This document shows positions 41,795-50,237 of a DNA stretch of 64,000 bases, one piece after another (positions within the stretch are counted from its first letter, which is position 1; each line of letters starts with the position of its first letter). The notes beneath the pieces are model-generated. The model did no database searches, was not told the DNA's origin, and saw only the letters and a list, made by a program, of their open reading frames with translations. A program made the position numbers and the translations under genes. The stretch is from an uncultured Acidobacteriia bacterium (GTDB lineage Bacteria > Acidobacteriota > Terriglobia > Bryobacterales > Bryobacteraceae). The stretch is taken from the NCBI GenBank assembly GCA_903825445.1, contig CAIKAS010000200.1:45968-109967 (forward strand), given 5' to 3'.

Positions 41795-42187
41795 CCGCCG
41801 GGAGTTGAGACACCTGTGACCCAAAACAGGGTTGGCTGGCCCCGATTTCGGTGGGTTTGACGGTCCCTGGGGTGGGTTCATTGGGCCATTCCGTGGCTTC
41901 ACCAGGGGTCTGGGTGGGTTCATTATTTTCGGATTGTTCTTTGTTTTCATCAACATTTTGGGTTCATTCCGCGCTTTTTCACTTTCCGGCGTATTTCGGG
42001 GCGGGTCGGCGGGGACATCGGGGCGGTTTTGACGCGACAATTCTCGTTTGATGCTGGCGGATTTGACGGCGTTGGCCTGATTGGCGGCGAGTATTGGCTG
42101 GAAGACTGGCATACGACTAAGAGTATGCATGAGGCAACAAGGGCGACGGAGCTAAGTTATTGAAAGAGTGGAAGAAAATTGGCGTGA

Positions 42188-42235
42188 CCGTCTCACGCAG
42201 ATGCCGCAGAGTTCTCGCAGAGGGACGCAGAGGAA
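42188..42235. repeat. GCAGAG-type short repeat cluster
   Basis: ctcacgcagatgccgcagagttctcgcagagggacgcagagg, iterated (A)CGCAGAG units in intergenic DNA. Confidence 0.5.
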
Positions 42236-42332
42236 ACCGACCCTGGGGAATTTTGCGAGTTTCCTTGGCTATGGATGGGCACGCATGAACGCAGATGGAG
42301 AATCGGTGTAATAATCGTATTCACAGGCTGGC

Positions 42333-42545
42333 ATGCTATCCATTCAGCTGGATCCTGAAACTGAGCGACGTCTGGCCGTACTTGCGCGGCGAACAGGACG
42401 CAGTGAGGACACCTGCGTCCGTGAACTGATCGAACAAAATATAGAGGATCTGGAAGATCGTTATCTGGCGGAGTCGCGGCTGGAAAACCGGCGCGAGCCA
42501 CTGACCAGTATGCAGGTGCGCAAAGATCTTGCCCTGGACGATTGA
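42333..42545 (+). CDS. RelB/CopG-like ribbon-helix-helix antitoxin
   Basis: MLSIQLDPETERRLAVLARRTGRSEDTCVRELIEQNIEDLEDRYLAESRLE; RHH pattern, followed by RelE-like sequence. Confidence 0.83.
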   Translation: MLSIQLDPETERRLAVLARRTGRSEDTCVRELIEQNIEDLEDRYLAESRLENRREPLTSMQVRKDLALDD

Positions 42546-42739
42546 GTACGACCCGATGACATTGAAGGATCTGAAGAAACTCGGACCCGCGCAACTTTGG
42601 TAAGCCGCTACGCTCGAGCAAGTTCGGACTATGGCGTTATCGCGTCCGCGACTACCGCGTCATTTGCGAAATACAGGATTCCCGGCTGGTGGTGTTTGTC
42701 GTTGCTGCGGGTCATCGAAGCACTATTTACGACGATTAA
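42529..42739 (+). pseudogene. RelE/ParE-family toxin, frameshifted
   Basis: Frame 1 from TTG 42529: (M)PWTIEYDPMTLKDLKKLGPAQLW*; continues in the +1 frame from 42602: KPLRSSKFGLWRYRVRDYRVICEIQDSRLVVFVVAAGHRSTIYDD*. Joined, these give a typical RelE. Confidence 0.85.
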
Positions 42740-42829
42740 GACCGAATGGCAATTTGTATCGCGCGTGAGAGCGACCATCAGACAGTTAGAAGAGCGTGCA
42801 CCCGACGATATGGCAGCATTCGGCTTCTG

Positions 42830-44458
42830 TCACTTCGCTTGTGGAGTGGCGTCCGCATCAATCAGACCGAGTGCGTAGCGGATGCCCTGCAGAATGTGAT
42901 TTTGAACCGCGAGCGCCACTGGCGCCTGGTTGAAGCGGACTTTGTATTCCTGATCGCCGATCGTTCCGTCGGGCAGCAGGACATCGTCGCGATGGCCGAG
43001 TGACGTATAGAACACGCGGCCGTTGCCGTATTTCTTAATCCAGGACACCGGATAAACACCGGCCTCCTTTGTATACGGCTGAACCGGCATGGCGAGCAGC
43101 AGATGTACCTGTTTTGGATCGTAATTCTTAAAGAGATAGAACTCTTCATTGATGGCAACGGACTTGCCCCAGCCCGCAGTAACGGGGCTCGCGGGATCCA
43201 TGTTATCCACCGGAGCCTTCGGGTGAAACTGTCCGTGGCCGGCAAACTCGGCGCCGATCATTTTGATATATTCCGGGGTCTGATGGAGCGTGTCAGTGGC
43301 CGAATGCAGACCGATGAAGCCGTGGCCGTCGGCGATCCACTTAAAGAACGCATCTTTGTCGGGAATTGGCAGTTCGCCGGTGGTGCTGAGAAACGCGATC
43401 GCGTCATAGTTCTTTAAAGCTTCGGGATTCAGGTACTGCTGCAACACTTTCGCGATAGCGGCTGTCGTCGGATCTGGCGCACCCGGGCCACCCGGACCTC
43501 CGCGTCCGCCTCTTCCTCCACGCCCGCCGTCACCCTGTGAAGCCAACTGGAATTGTGCGGGCTCCAGTTTGTCAGGCGACGCCTGAATTTTCGTAAATGC
43601 CGCCGCTTTCGCATTGGCGAGGGCAAGTTCGGCGGCGTCGAATGCGATTCCTTTCTCCTTGACGTCCCCCAGAGTCGCCCCACTGGCCCAGGCCGCACTG
43701 CCAACAGCCGCGCGCGCGGCGGTTACCGCTTGATTGAGAGGCATCAATGAACTGTTCATCGCGTTCACGGCAGCCTGCTGTGAATCTGTCAATGGCTTTG
43801 GCGCCTCGGATGCCGCCGCGCCTCTGCCCGGGCCACCGCGGCCACCTCCGCCGCCGGCAGCCGCGAGGGCCTGTAGCTGATCGGCATCCAGTTTTGCCGC
43901 GGACGCCTGAATCTTATTGAGAGCCTGGAGACGCGCGTAGGCGACGGCCAACTCGGCATTTGTCTCGGCGTTGACTTTGGATTTGATGTCCGAAGCATCG
44001 GGTTTGTCCGAGAAAATGGCGCTATTCAGTGCCGCTGTTGCGGATGTTACGGCAGCGGTGAGTGGGGCGAGGGAAGCATTCATGCTCGCCACAAAAGCCA
44101 GTTGCTCCGGAGTTCCACGGGGGCCGTCAAAGCCTCCGGCTATCGCAGGCACATCGTTAGGGTAGGCCTTGCCCACCTGTATGCGGGCATTACGCTGGTC
44201 CACTCCTGCCTGGTATGAGGCAGTTGGGAAATCCGGGCTGTCGGTCGTCGAAACAATTGTGAACTCACCGGTCGATTTCGCCAGTTGCCGGACTATTTGT
44301 TCCTGGAGCGGAACCGCGGCGTGGCGAAAGCCAAGGGTAGTGGTGACGAGGAGCAAGCGCTTCGGTGCGGCCGCTTTTGCGGTGAGTGGTGCTAAAAAGT
44401 GCAGGCTCACGACTGCGCTGACCGCACACAAACCCAGAATCAGGCTGATCTTCTTCAT
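42830..44458 (-). CDS. Exported ThuA-domain protein with large helical/Gly-rich insertion
   Basis: RLLLVTTTLGFRHAAVPLQEQIVRQLA...YDAIAFLSTTGELPIPDKDAFFKWIADGHGFIGLHSATDT...AINEEFYLFKNYDP. Confidence 0.85.
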   Translation of the reverse strand: MKKISLILGLCAVSAVVSLHFLAPLTAKAAAPKRLLLVTTTLGFRHAAVPLQEQIVRQLAKSTGEFTIVSTTDSPDFPTASYQAGVDQRNARIQVGKAYPNDVPAIAGGFDGPRGTPEQLAFVASMNASLAPLTAAVTSATAALNSAIFSDKPDASDIKSKVNAETNAELAVAYARLQALNKIQASAAKLDADQLQALAAAGGGGGRGGPGRGAAASEAPKPLTDSQQAAVNAMNSSLMPLNQAVTAARAAVGSAAWASGATLGDVKEKGIAFDAAELALANAKAAAFTKIQASPDKLEPAQFQLASQGDGGRGGRGGRGGPGGPGAPDPTTAAIAKVLQQYLNPEALKNYDAIAFLSTTGELPIPDKDAFFKWIADGHGFIGLHSATDTLHQTPEYIKMIGAEFAGHGQFHPKAPVDNMDPASPVTAGWGKSVAINEEFYLFKNYDPKQVHLLLAMPVQPYTKEAGVYPVSWIKKYGNGRVFYTSLGHRDDVLLPDGTIGDQEYKVRFNQAPVALAVQNHILQGIRYALGLIDADATPQAK

Positions 44459-44515
44459 AGTGTTTCGACTCCGTTCTATTACGCTAACAGGCTTTTCGCT
44501 TAAGTCCGCGGCACG

Positions 44516-46216
44516 CTACTGCAGGTAAAAGCAGTACAACCCGTCCCGCGCCGCGACCACCACGTACTGTTTGCCATCCATAAGGAAGGTCTCGGGTGAA
44601 TTGGACACGGTGGCGCCAACAGGCGCGTGCCATAGAATCCTGCCGCTGCGGTCATCATAGGCAATAAAGTTCCCGGAAGGATCTCCCGTGAAGAGAACGC
44701 CGCCAGCCGTGGTGAGAATTCCAGGATAGGTGCTTGACCAAAACCCCGTTTGGGGGTAGTGGTGTGACCATTTCACGGCGCCGGTTCGATAGTCGAGCGC
44801 CAGCAATGAGGAATCGAAGAGTCCAAGATGATACTCAGAGCCGCGCGCAAATCCGGTTGGATCGGTGTCATCTTTGACAGCTGAGAAAATACTGGCAGCG
44901 TTGGTCGCATTCACATAGAACAGTGCTGTGTCAGGACTGAACGAAGGCGCCGGATAGTTGGCCGCACCGTCAGAATCGGGAAAAACCAGAGATCCGCCGG
45001 GCGATGGTTCTTTGTCAGGATCGGGAATGAGCGTCCCGGTCGCATCGAGTCCCTTGTAAGTATTGCTGAGCGCAAAAGGCTTCGCGACCAGCTCTTTGCC
45101 GTTCGTACGATCCAGAAGAAAATAGTAGCCATTGCGGTTGGCCTGCGCCAGCAGTTTTCGTGGCTGGCCGTTGATCGTGCCATCTATCAGGACCGGAACC
45201 TGGGTGGCATCCCAATCGTGCGTATCGTGCGGGGAGAACTGGTAATACCAGGTCATCTTCCCAGTATCGGGATTCAGCGCAACAACGCAGGAGGTGTACA
45301 GATTTGCTCCGGGCCGGCCTCGCCCGTTGTAAGTGGGGGTGGGTTGCCCCGTCGTCATATACATCAGGTTGAGCGCCGGATCATACGTTGGAGGCTGCCA
45401 CGGGCCACCGGCGCCTTTGGCTGCGGCTTCAGGACTCGGCCAGGTTTCGACACCCGGCTCTCCCGCCGCTGGAGTAACGACCCACTTCCATTGCATGTCA
45501 CCTGTTTCGGGGTCAAGCGATTCGACCCAGCCGATGCCGGAACCCGAGTCACCGCCGATTCCGACGATAACGTGGTTGCGGATGATCACCGGGGCTGAAG
45601 TGGAAAAGTTGGACGAGCCTGTTACCTTCAAATCCTTATGCCAGCGCTCGTGGCCGGTCTGCGCGTCGAGCGACACGATTCTGTTGTCGCCGGTTTCAAG
45701 AAAGAGCCAACTACCGTACATCCCCACTCCGCGGTTGCCGATTGCCGCACCGCCTACGGTCGCGTAGTGCCAGCGCTCTACACCGGTTCGGGCATCCACG
45801 GCGTAGACATGTCCGGGGACGGAAAGATACATCATGCCGCCAACCACCAGCGGTATGGACTTAATGGTGGGGCCCGCAGCGGCGCCTCCGCCAAATCCGC
45901 CGCCACCGCCGCCCCCACCGCCACGGCCCTGCTGCGCCGCCGCGGCCGCCGCCGTCACGTCGGACTCTACGATAGCGTTTTGGGTGGAGGAGGTGGTCCG
46001 ATAAATCCATGCGAGCGAAAGGGAGCGCGCATTGGATGCATCGATTTGTTTGAGAGGACTGTAGTGCCGTCCGGAATAATCACCGTGATAGCCAGGCCAG
46101 AGTCCGGTTGAAAGATCGTTCATGACAGCTGGATTCAGAGATGCGTCCTGAGCCAGCAGAATAAAAGGGACTGTGCCGACAGCGATGAGGCCACACAAGG
46201 CTGGAAGACGTTTCAT
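44516..46216 (-). CDS. PQQ-dependent-dehydrogenase-like quinoprotein
   Basis: WPGYHGDYSGRHYSPLKQIDASNARSLSLAWIYRT; HVYAVDARTGVERWHYAT; TWYYQFSPHDTHDWDATQVPVLID. Confidence 0.88.
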   Translation of the reverse strand: MKRLPALCGLIAVGTVPFILLAQDASLNPAVMNDLSTGLWPGYHGDYSGRHYSPLKQIDASNARSLSLAWIYRTTSSTQNAIVESDVTAAAAAAQQGRGGGGGGGGGFGGGAAAGPTIKSIPLVVGGMMYLSVPGHVYAVDARTGVERWHYATVGGAAIGNRGVGMYGSWLFLETGDNRIVSLDAQTGHERWHKDLKVTGSSNFSTSAPVIIRNHVIVGIGGDSGSGIGWVESLDPETGDMQWKWVVTPAAGEPGVETWPSPEAAAKGAGGPWQPPTYDPALNLMYMTTGQPTPTYNGRGRPGANLYTSCVVALNPDTGKMTWYYQFSPHDTHDWDATQVPVLIDGTINGQPRKLLAQANRNGYYFLLDRTNGKELVAKPFALSNTYKGLDATGTLIPDPDKEPSPGGSLVFPDSDGAANYPAPSFSPDTALFYVNATNAASIFSAVKDDTDPTGFARGSEYHLGLFDSSLLALDYRTGAVKWSHHYPQTGFWSSTYPGILTTAGGVLFTGDPSGNFIAYDDRSGRILWHAPVGATVSNSPETFLMDGKQYVVVAARDGLYCFYLQ

Positions 46217-46809
46217 TTGAGTGTCACCAGATACGCTGTGAGGTCGTGCATGATTTTGTCGGTCAGTTTGGGGAGCAGATCGAGATGAGCCTGGGCGGGG
46301 TCCGTAATTGTCACCGACGGAACATCGCCGTTGCGCGTGATGGTCTGCAGAGCGCCGGTGGAGTCTTTAAAGGTTACGTGAAAATCATCCAGGGAAACAA
46401 CCGAGCCGGAAAGGGCGGGTCCAGAAGGCATTTTTACGACGACTTTCAACGGCAAATCGGGCTTGGCGGGCGCCGCGCCCAGAGAAGGATAGCCACCTGA
46501 TCCGCGCGGAAGAACCATACGGCCTTCCAGCGCGACTCCAGTCAGCCGGGTTGCGATGCCCTTCAGATCACCGGTCGGTGAATGGCACGTTGAACATTTT
46601 CCCGCTCCGTTAAAGTAGGCTTCGCCGGCCTTCGCGTCGCCAACGATTTCAATAGGGCTGGCGCCGCGGCCGCCTCTGCCACGTCCCGGCCCCGGTCCGC
46701 CCGACGCGCCAGCGGGGCCAGCGGGTAAATTACCGTTCTGCGGCGGTTGCGCCAGCAGAACTCCCGCTCCAGACGCAATAAACAGTAATAAAGCTGCCGA
46801 GAGTTTCAC
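46213..46809 (-). CDS. c-type cytochrome domain protein, exported
   Basis: Single CSTCH haem motif, signal peptide, GPGRGRGGRGASP linker; 4-nt overlap with the downstream quinoprotein gene. Confidence 0.83.
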   Translation of the reverse strand: MKLSAALLLFIASGAGVLLAQPPQNGNLPAGPAGASGGPGPGRGRGGRGASPIEIVGDAKAGEAYFNGAGKCSTCHSPTGDLKGIATRLTGVALEGRMVLPRGSGGYPSLGAAPAKPDLPLKVVVKMPSGPALSGSVVSLDDFHVTFKDSTGALQTITRNGDVPSVTITDPAQAHLDLLPKLTDKIMHDLTAYLVTLK

Positions 46810-46854
46810 GCTACCAGTCCCTGGGTTCGATCCGGTTTCCGTGGCTAGTATATT

Positions 46855-48186
46855 TCACGAACTCTGCTGGCAACTTGTTTCGCGCGTCATGGCGATCATT
46901 ACACAGGACAAGAGGGACCACCCGACGATCAGGACAAAAGCGGACTGGTAGGCCTCTACGCCATAGACGTGCGCTCCCTTGAGCATGGTGCCCGTCCAGT
47001 TCTTGTCGAGCAACATGCCAATGCCCGGTTGCAGGAAGACGTTGCCCAGCATATTGCCTATGTTTGCTGCGGCGGTCGCAGTCCCCATGTGGCGGGCCGG
47101 TACGGATTCGCGTCCGTAGGCAAAGGCAATCACGACGCAGCCGGTGGCGAAGCTGGTGAGGGCTGCCACCAGCGTAAATGCGGCCAGCGGAAGGCTCTTG
47201 GCGTAGATCATGACGGCCCAGCCGAACGCGCAGGCAATCGAACCGAGTAAATAGGCAGGTTTGCGAAGTCGCAGCTTATCGGAGATGCCGCCAAAGACGG
47301 GACTGGCCACGGCCCAGCAGACGATCATGACCGAACAGATCGTCGCAGAGGCTTTCGGTTCCAGGCCGAAGCGGGCCTTGAGAAAGGGCGCGCCCCAGAG
47401 ACCGGTGAAGGTCATGATCGGCCCCACCATGCCTCCCTGTGCGAGCAGGATGAGCCAGGTATTGCGGACCGAGAAAACGCTGCGTACTCCGACCACGATA
47501 CTGCTCAAAGTGACTTTATCGTGCTCCTGGAGTGCGGCCGAGGCATAGCTTTCGAGACCCTTTTCGCTGGGATCGTCACGAACGAAGAGCCAGGCGAGAA
47601 TGCCGATCGCGAGAATGAGGGCGGAAGAAACGAGCGCAGTGCCGCGCCAGCCGAAATACTCGACACCGAGGCGCAACGGAACCTGAGCGAACAGAGCGCC
47701 AAGATTGCCGAAGAACAGACTGAGGCCGGTGAGCATGGCGAATCTGCGGTTCGGGAACCAGTGGGCGGCGAGGCGCAGGACGACGAGCCAGCCGACAGCG
47801 GTTGAGCCACCGATGATGGCGCGGCCGAGACAGGCTAGCGCGAAGTTACTGGTGGCACCGAAGAGAAATTGCCCGAGGGCGGCGGAGACTGCACCGATGA
47901 CCAGGAGTTTGCGGGGACCCAGCGAACTGGTGAGGGCGCCAATCGGAATCTGCATGGCTACGTAGAAATAAAAGTAGAATGCGGAAAGATTGCCGAGGCT
48001 GCCCGCGCCGATTCCAAAATCGCGCATCAGCTCGGTCGTCATGACGGCGGGGGCTGCGCGCAGGAAGAAGACGCACAGGTAGAAGACTGCCCCGATGCCC
48101 CATACGGCCCATGACAACCAGGCTTTGGGGTACGGCCTTGCGCCAGCTTTATTCGCGTTCGTTACGGTATCGATGGATGCTGGCAT
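46855..48186 (-). CDS. MFS transporter
   Basis: Multi-TM protein, FYFYVAMQIPIGALTSSLGPRKLLVIGAVSAALGQFLFG. Confidence 0.9.
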   Translation of the reverse strand: MPASIDTVTNANKAGARPYPKAWLSWAVWGIGAVFYLCVFFLRAAPAVMTTELMRDFGIGAGSLGNLSAFYFYFYVAMQIPIGALTSSLGPRKLLVIGAVSAALGQFLFGATSNFALACLGRAIIGGSTAVGWLVVLRLAAHWFPNRRFAMLTGLSLFFGNLGALFAQVPLRLGVEYFGWRGTALVSSALILAIGILAWLFVRDDPSEKGLESYASAALQEHDKVTLSSIVVGVRSVFSVRNTWLILLAQGGMVGPIMTFTGLWGAPFLKARFGLEPKASATICSVMIVCWAVASPVFGGISDKLRLRKPAYLLGSIACAFGWAVMIYAKSLPLAAFTLVAALTSFATGCVVIAFAYGRESVPARHMGTATAAANIGNMLGNVFLQPGIGMLLDKNWTGTMLKGAHVYGVEAYQSAFVLIVGWSLLSCVMIAMTRETSCQQSS

Positions 48187-48216
48187 CTCGGCTTTAGTAG
48201 ATGATGGACTGACCGG

Positions 48217-48230
48217 GTCGGTGCACCGAC
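48217..48230. promoter_or_regulatory. Perfect 14-bp palindrome GTCGGTGCACCGAC between TPP-enzyme gene and MFS gene
   Basis: Self-complementary 14-mer in a 75-bp intergenic gap. Confidence 0.4.
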
Positions 48231-48261
48231 TCCCTCGCGGTCGCGGCTCAGAAACAATAGG

Positions 48262-50040
48262 CTAGTCGCCTTTGCGGAAGATGTCGTGAATCTGCCAGTG
48301 GCCAGGGGTCGGGGTGGGGGCATCTTCCATCGCGGCCTGGATTACGGTCGGCTGACCAGAAGCAAGTGCTTCTTTAAGCGCGGGACCCAGTTCATCGGCG
48401 GACTTGATCATGACGCCGCGCGCGCCGGCAGATCGTGCCATTGCAGCGTAGTCAGCCCAGTATGGTTTGCCTTCCGCCTCGAAAGTCGTCCCAAAGTTCC
48501 AGCCGTAGTGGATTCTTTCCAGACGTCCAATGGTGCCAAAACCGGCATTGTCCATGACCAGCCAGACGACAGGCAGCTTCGCTTCGACTGCCGTGTAGAC
48601 CACAGACGGATTGCTGCTGAAGCCACCGTCGCCAACGAGACAGACGGCAGCGCGATGGGGTTGCCCGGTCTTGACGCCGAGTACGGCTGCGGGACCAAAG
48701 CCCATGGTGGCCAGTCCGCTCGGTGTGATGAAGGTACCGGGGACATTGATGGGGAATTGCTGTGCGACACCGTTCTTGTTCCAGCCGACGTCAGTGACGA
48801 TGAAGCCGTCATCGGGAAGCGCTTTTCGCAATTCACTCAGGATTCGCTCCGGGCGCATGGGGAAACTGTCAGACGCCCACTCGCCGGCCCAATTATCGGC
48901 AAAGCCTTTGCGGCCGTGCGCAATCTCTTCGCGAAGTTGTCCGCGGTCGTTATGCTTCACGCCCTTCGCGGCTTTCGCCAGAGCGCCAAGGGCGAGTTTG
49001 GCATCGGCGACTACACCCAGTTCGGTCTGGAAATTACGCCCAATCTCCGCCAGATCGGCATCAATATGAATCAGGCGCGTGGGTGGCATCGCGAACGTGT
49101 ATTCAGGGAACCAGGAACTTGAACTTGCTTCGGCGAGGCGCGTACCTACCGCAAGAATGAGGTCGGCGGTACGGCATTTTTCATTCGAGACCGGAGTTCC
49201 CCAGAAGCCCGTCATTCCGAGTAACAGCGGGTGATCCTCACGCATGGAGCCCTTACCCATCAACGAGTGGGCCACCGGAACTTCCAGCGCTTCAGCCAAT
49301 GCTTCCAGTTCGGCAGTTGCACGTGCGGACTGAACGCCTCCGCCGGCATAGATGACAGGGTTCTTCGCCGTCGCGAGCGCCTTCACGATGCGGTCAGCAG
49401 TGGCTTCGTCGATGGTCGGCCGGGAGATTTCCGGCGGCACCTTGTCAAACGCGTCCACGGCGAGATCGGCGGAGAGAATATCCATCGGGATATCCACGAG
49501 TACGGGGCCGGGCCGGCCAGTTTGTGCGATGTGGAATGCGCGCTCTACGATGCGAGGCAAGTCTTCGACGCGCTCGACGCGAAAGACGCGTTTGCAGAAG
49601 GGGCGATACATCTGGCTCTGATCGGCGTCGGCGTGAAGATTGATTTCCTGATGAGGATGACGGCCGTAATAGCAGGTGGGGACGTCACCGGCGAACACTA
49701 CCATGGGGACGGAATCGAGGGCAGCAGTCGCAACGCCGGTGGTCGCATTGGTGAGCCCGGGGCCGAGGTGGCTGAGGACCACACCTACTTTGCCTGTGGC
49801 ACGGGCGTAGCCGTCGGCCGCATGGGCCGCCACCTGTTCATGACGGGAGGTGATGAAGCGGATTTTGCTCTTTCCCAGCGCATCCAGCAAAGCAATGATG
49901 GTGTGGCCGCAGAGACCGAAGATGACCTCTACGCCCAGCTTTTCGAGATAATCCGTCAGCAGGTATGACGCGATGCGCGTTTCCGCTTTTTTCTCAGTCT
50001 CCAGATGCTCTACACTTGCGGGCGTACTCATAGATTCCAT
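48262..50040 (-). CDS. Thiamine-pyrophosphate enzyme, acetolactate synthase-like
   Basis: GVEVIFGLCGHTIIALLDAL...RHEQVAAHAADGYARATGKVGVVLSHLGPGLTNATTGVATA...GDGGFSSNPSVVYTAVEAKLPVVWLVMDN TPP motif. Confidence 0.92.
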   Translation of the reverse strand: MESMSTPASVEHLETEKKAETRIASYLLTDYLEKLGVEVIFGLCGHTIIALLDALGKSKIRFITSRHEQVAAHAADGYARATGKVGVVLSHLGPGLTNATTGVATAALDSVPMVVFAGDVPTCYYGRHPHQEINLHADADQSQMYRPFCKRVFRVERVEDLPRIVERAFHIAQTGRPGPVLVDIPMDILSADLAVDAFDKVPPEISRPTIDEATADRIVKALATAKNPVIYAGGGVQSARATAELEALAEALEVPVAHSLMGKGSMREDHPLLLGMTGFWGTPVSNEKCRTADLILAVGTRLAEASSSSWFPEYTFAMPPTRLIHIDADLAEIGRNFQTELGVVADAKLALGALAKAAKGVKHNDRGQLREEIAHGRKGFADNWAGEWASDSFPMRPERILSELRKALPDDGFIVTDVGWNKNGVAQQFPINVPGTFITPSGLATMGFGPAAVLGVKTGQPHRAAVCLVGDGGFSSNPSVVYTAVEAKLPVVWLVMDNAGFGTIGRLERIHYGWNFGTTFEAEGKPYWADYAAMARSAGARGVMIKSADELGPALKEALASGQPTVIQAAMEDAPTPTPGHWQIHDIFRKGD

Positions 50041-50099
50041 TTGCCTTTCTGCACTTCAAACTCTGATTGTCTCCCGGTTTGCCACCGGACGCCAACAAA

Positions 50100-50121
50100 G
50101 TAACCGTGGCGGAACAGTTAC
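50100..50121. promoter_or_regulatory. 22-bp operator-like site C
   Basis: GTAACCGTGGCGGAACAGTTAC, 16/22 identical to site A; about 60 bp upstream of the TPP-enzyme gene. Confidence 0.5.
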
Positions 50122-50174
50122 GTAATTCCGGAACCCCCCGCGAGGGGCCACCCAATCATCGCAAACGACTGATT

Positions 50175-50213
50175 ATAAAAGCAATCGGGCGAGCCGCCGG
50201 CCCGCCCGATTGC
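50175..50213 (-). terminator. Rho-independent terminator of the TonB-dependent receptor gene
   Basis: Minus strand: GCAATCGGGCG GGCCGGCGGCT CGCCCGATTGC followed by TTTTAT; 11-bp perfect stem downstream of the stop at 50238. Confidence 0.9.
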
Positions 50214-50237
50214 CGAGTGTAAACAACTGGCGATCGG

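Noticed and set aside
48286-49122. 278 aa plus-strand ORF opposite the TPP-enzyme gene
   Set aside because: Fully antisense to a well-supported CDS; typical GC-rich shadow ORF with no recognisable domain.
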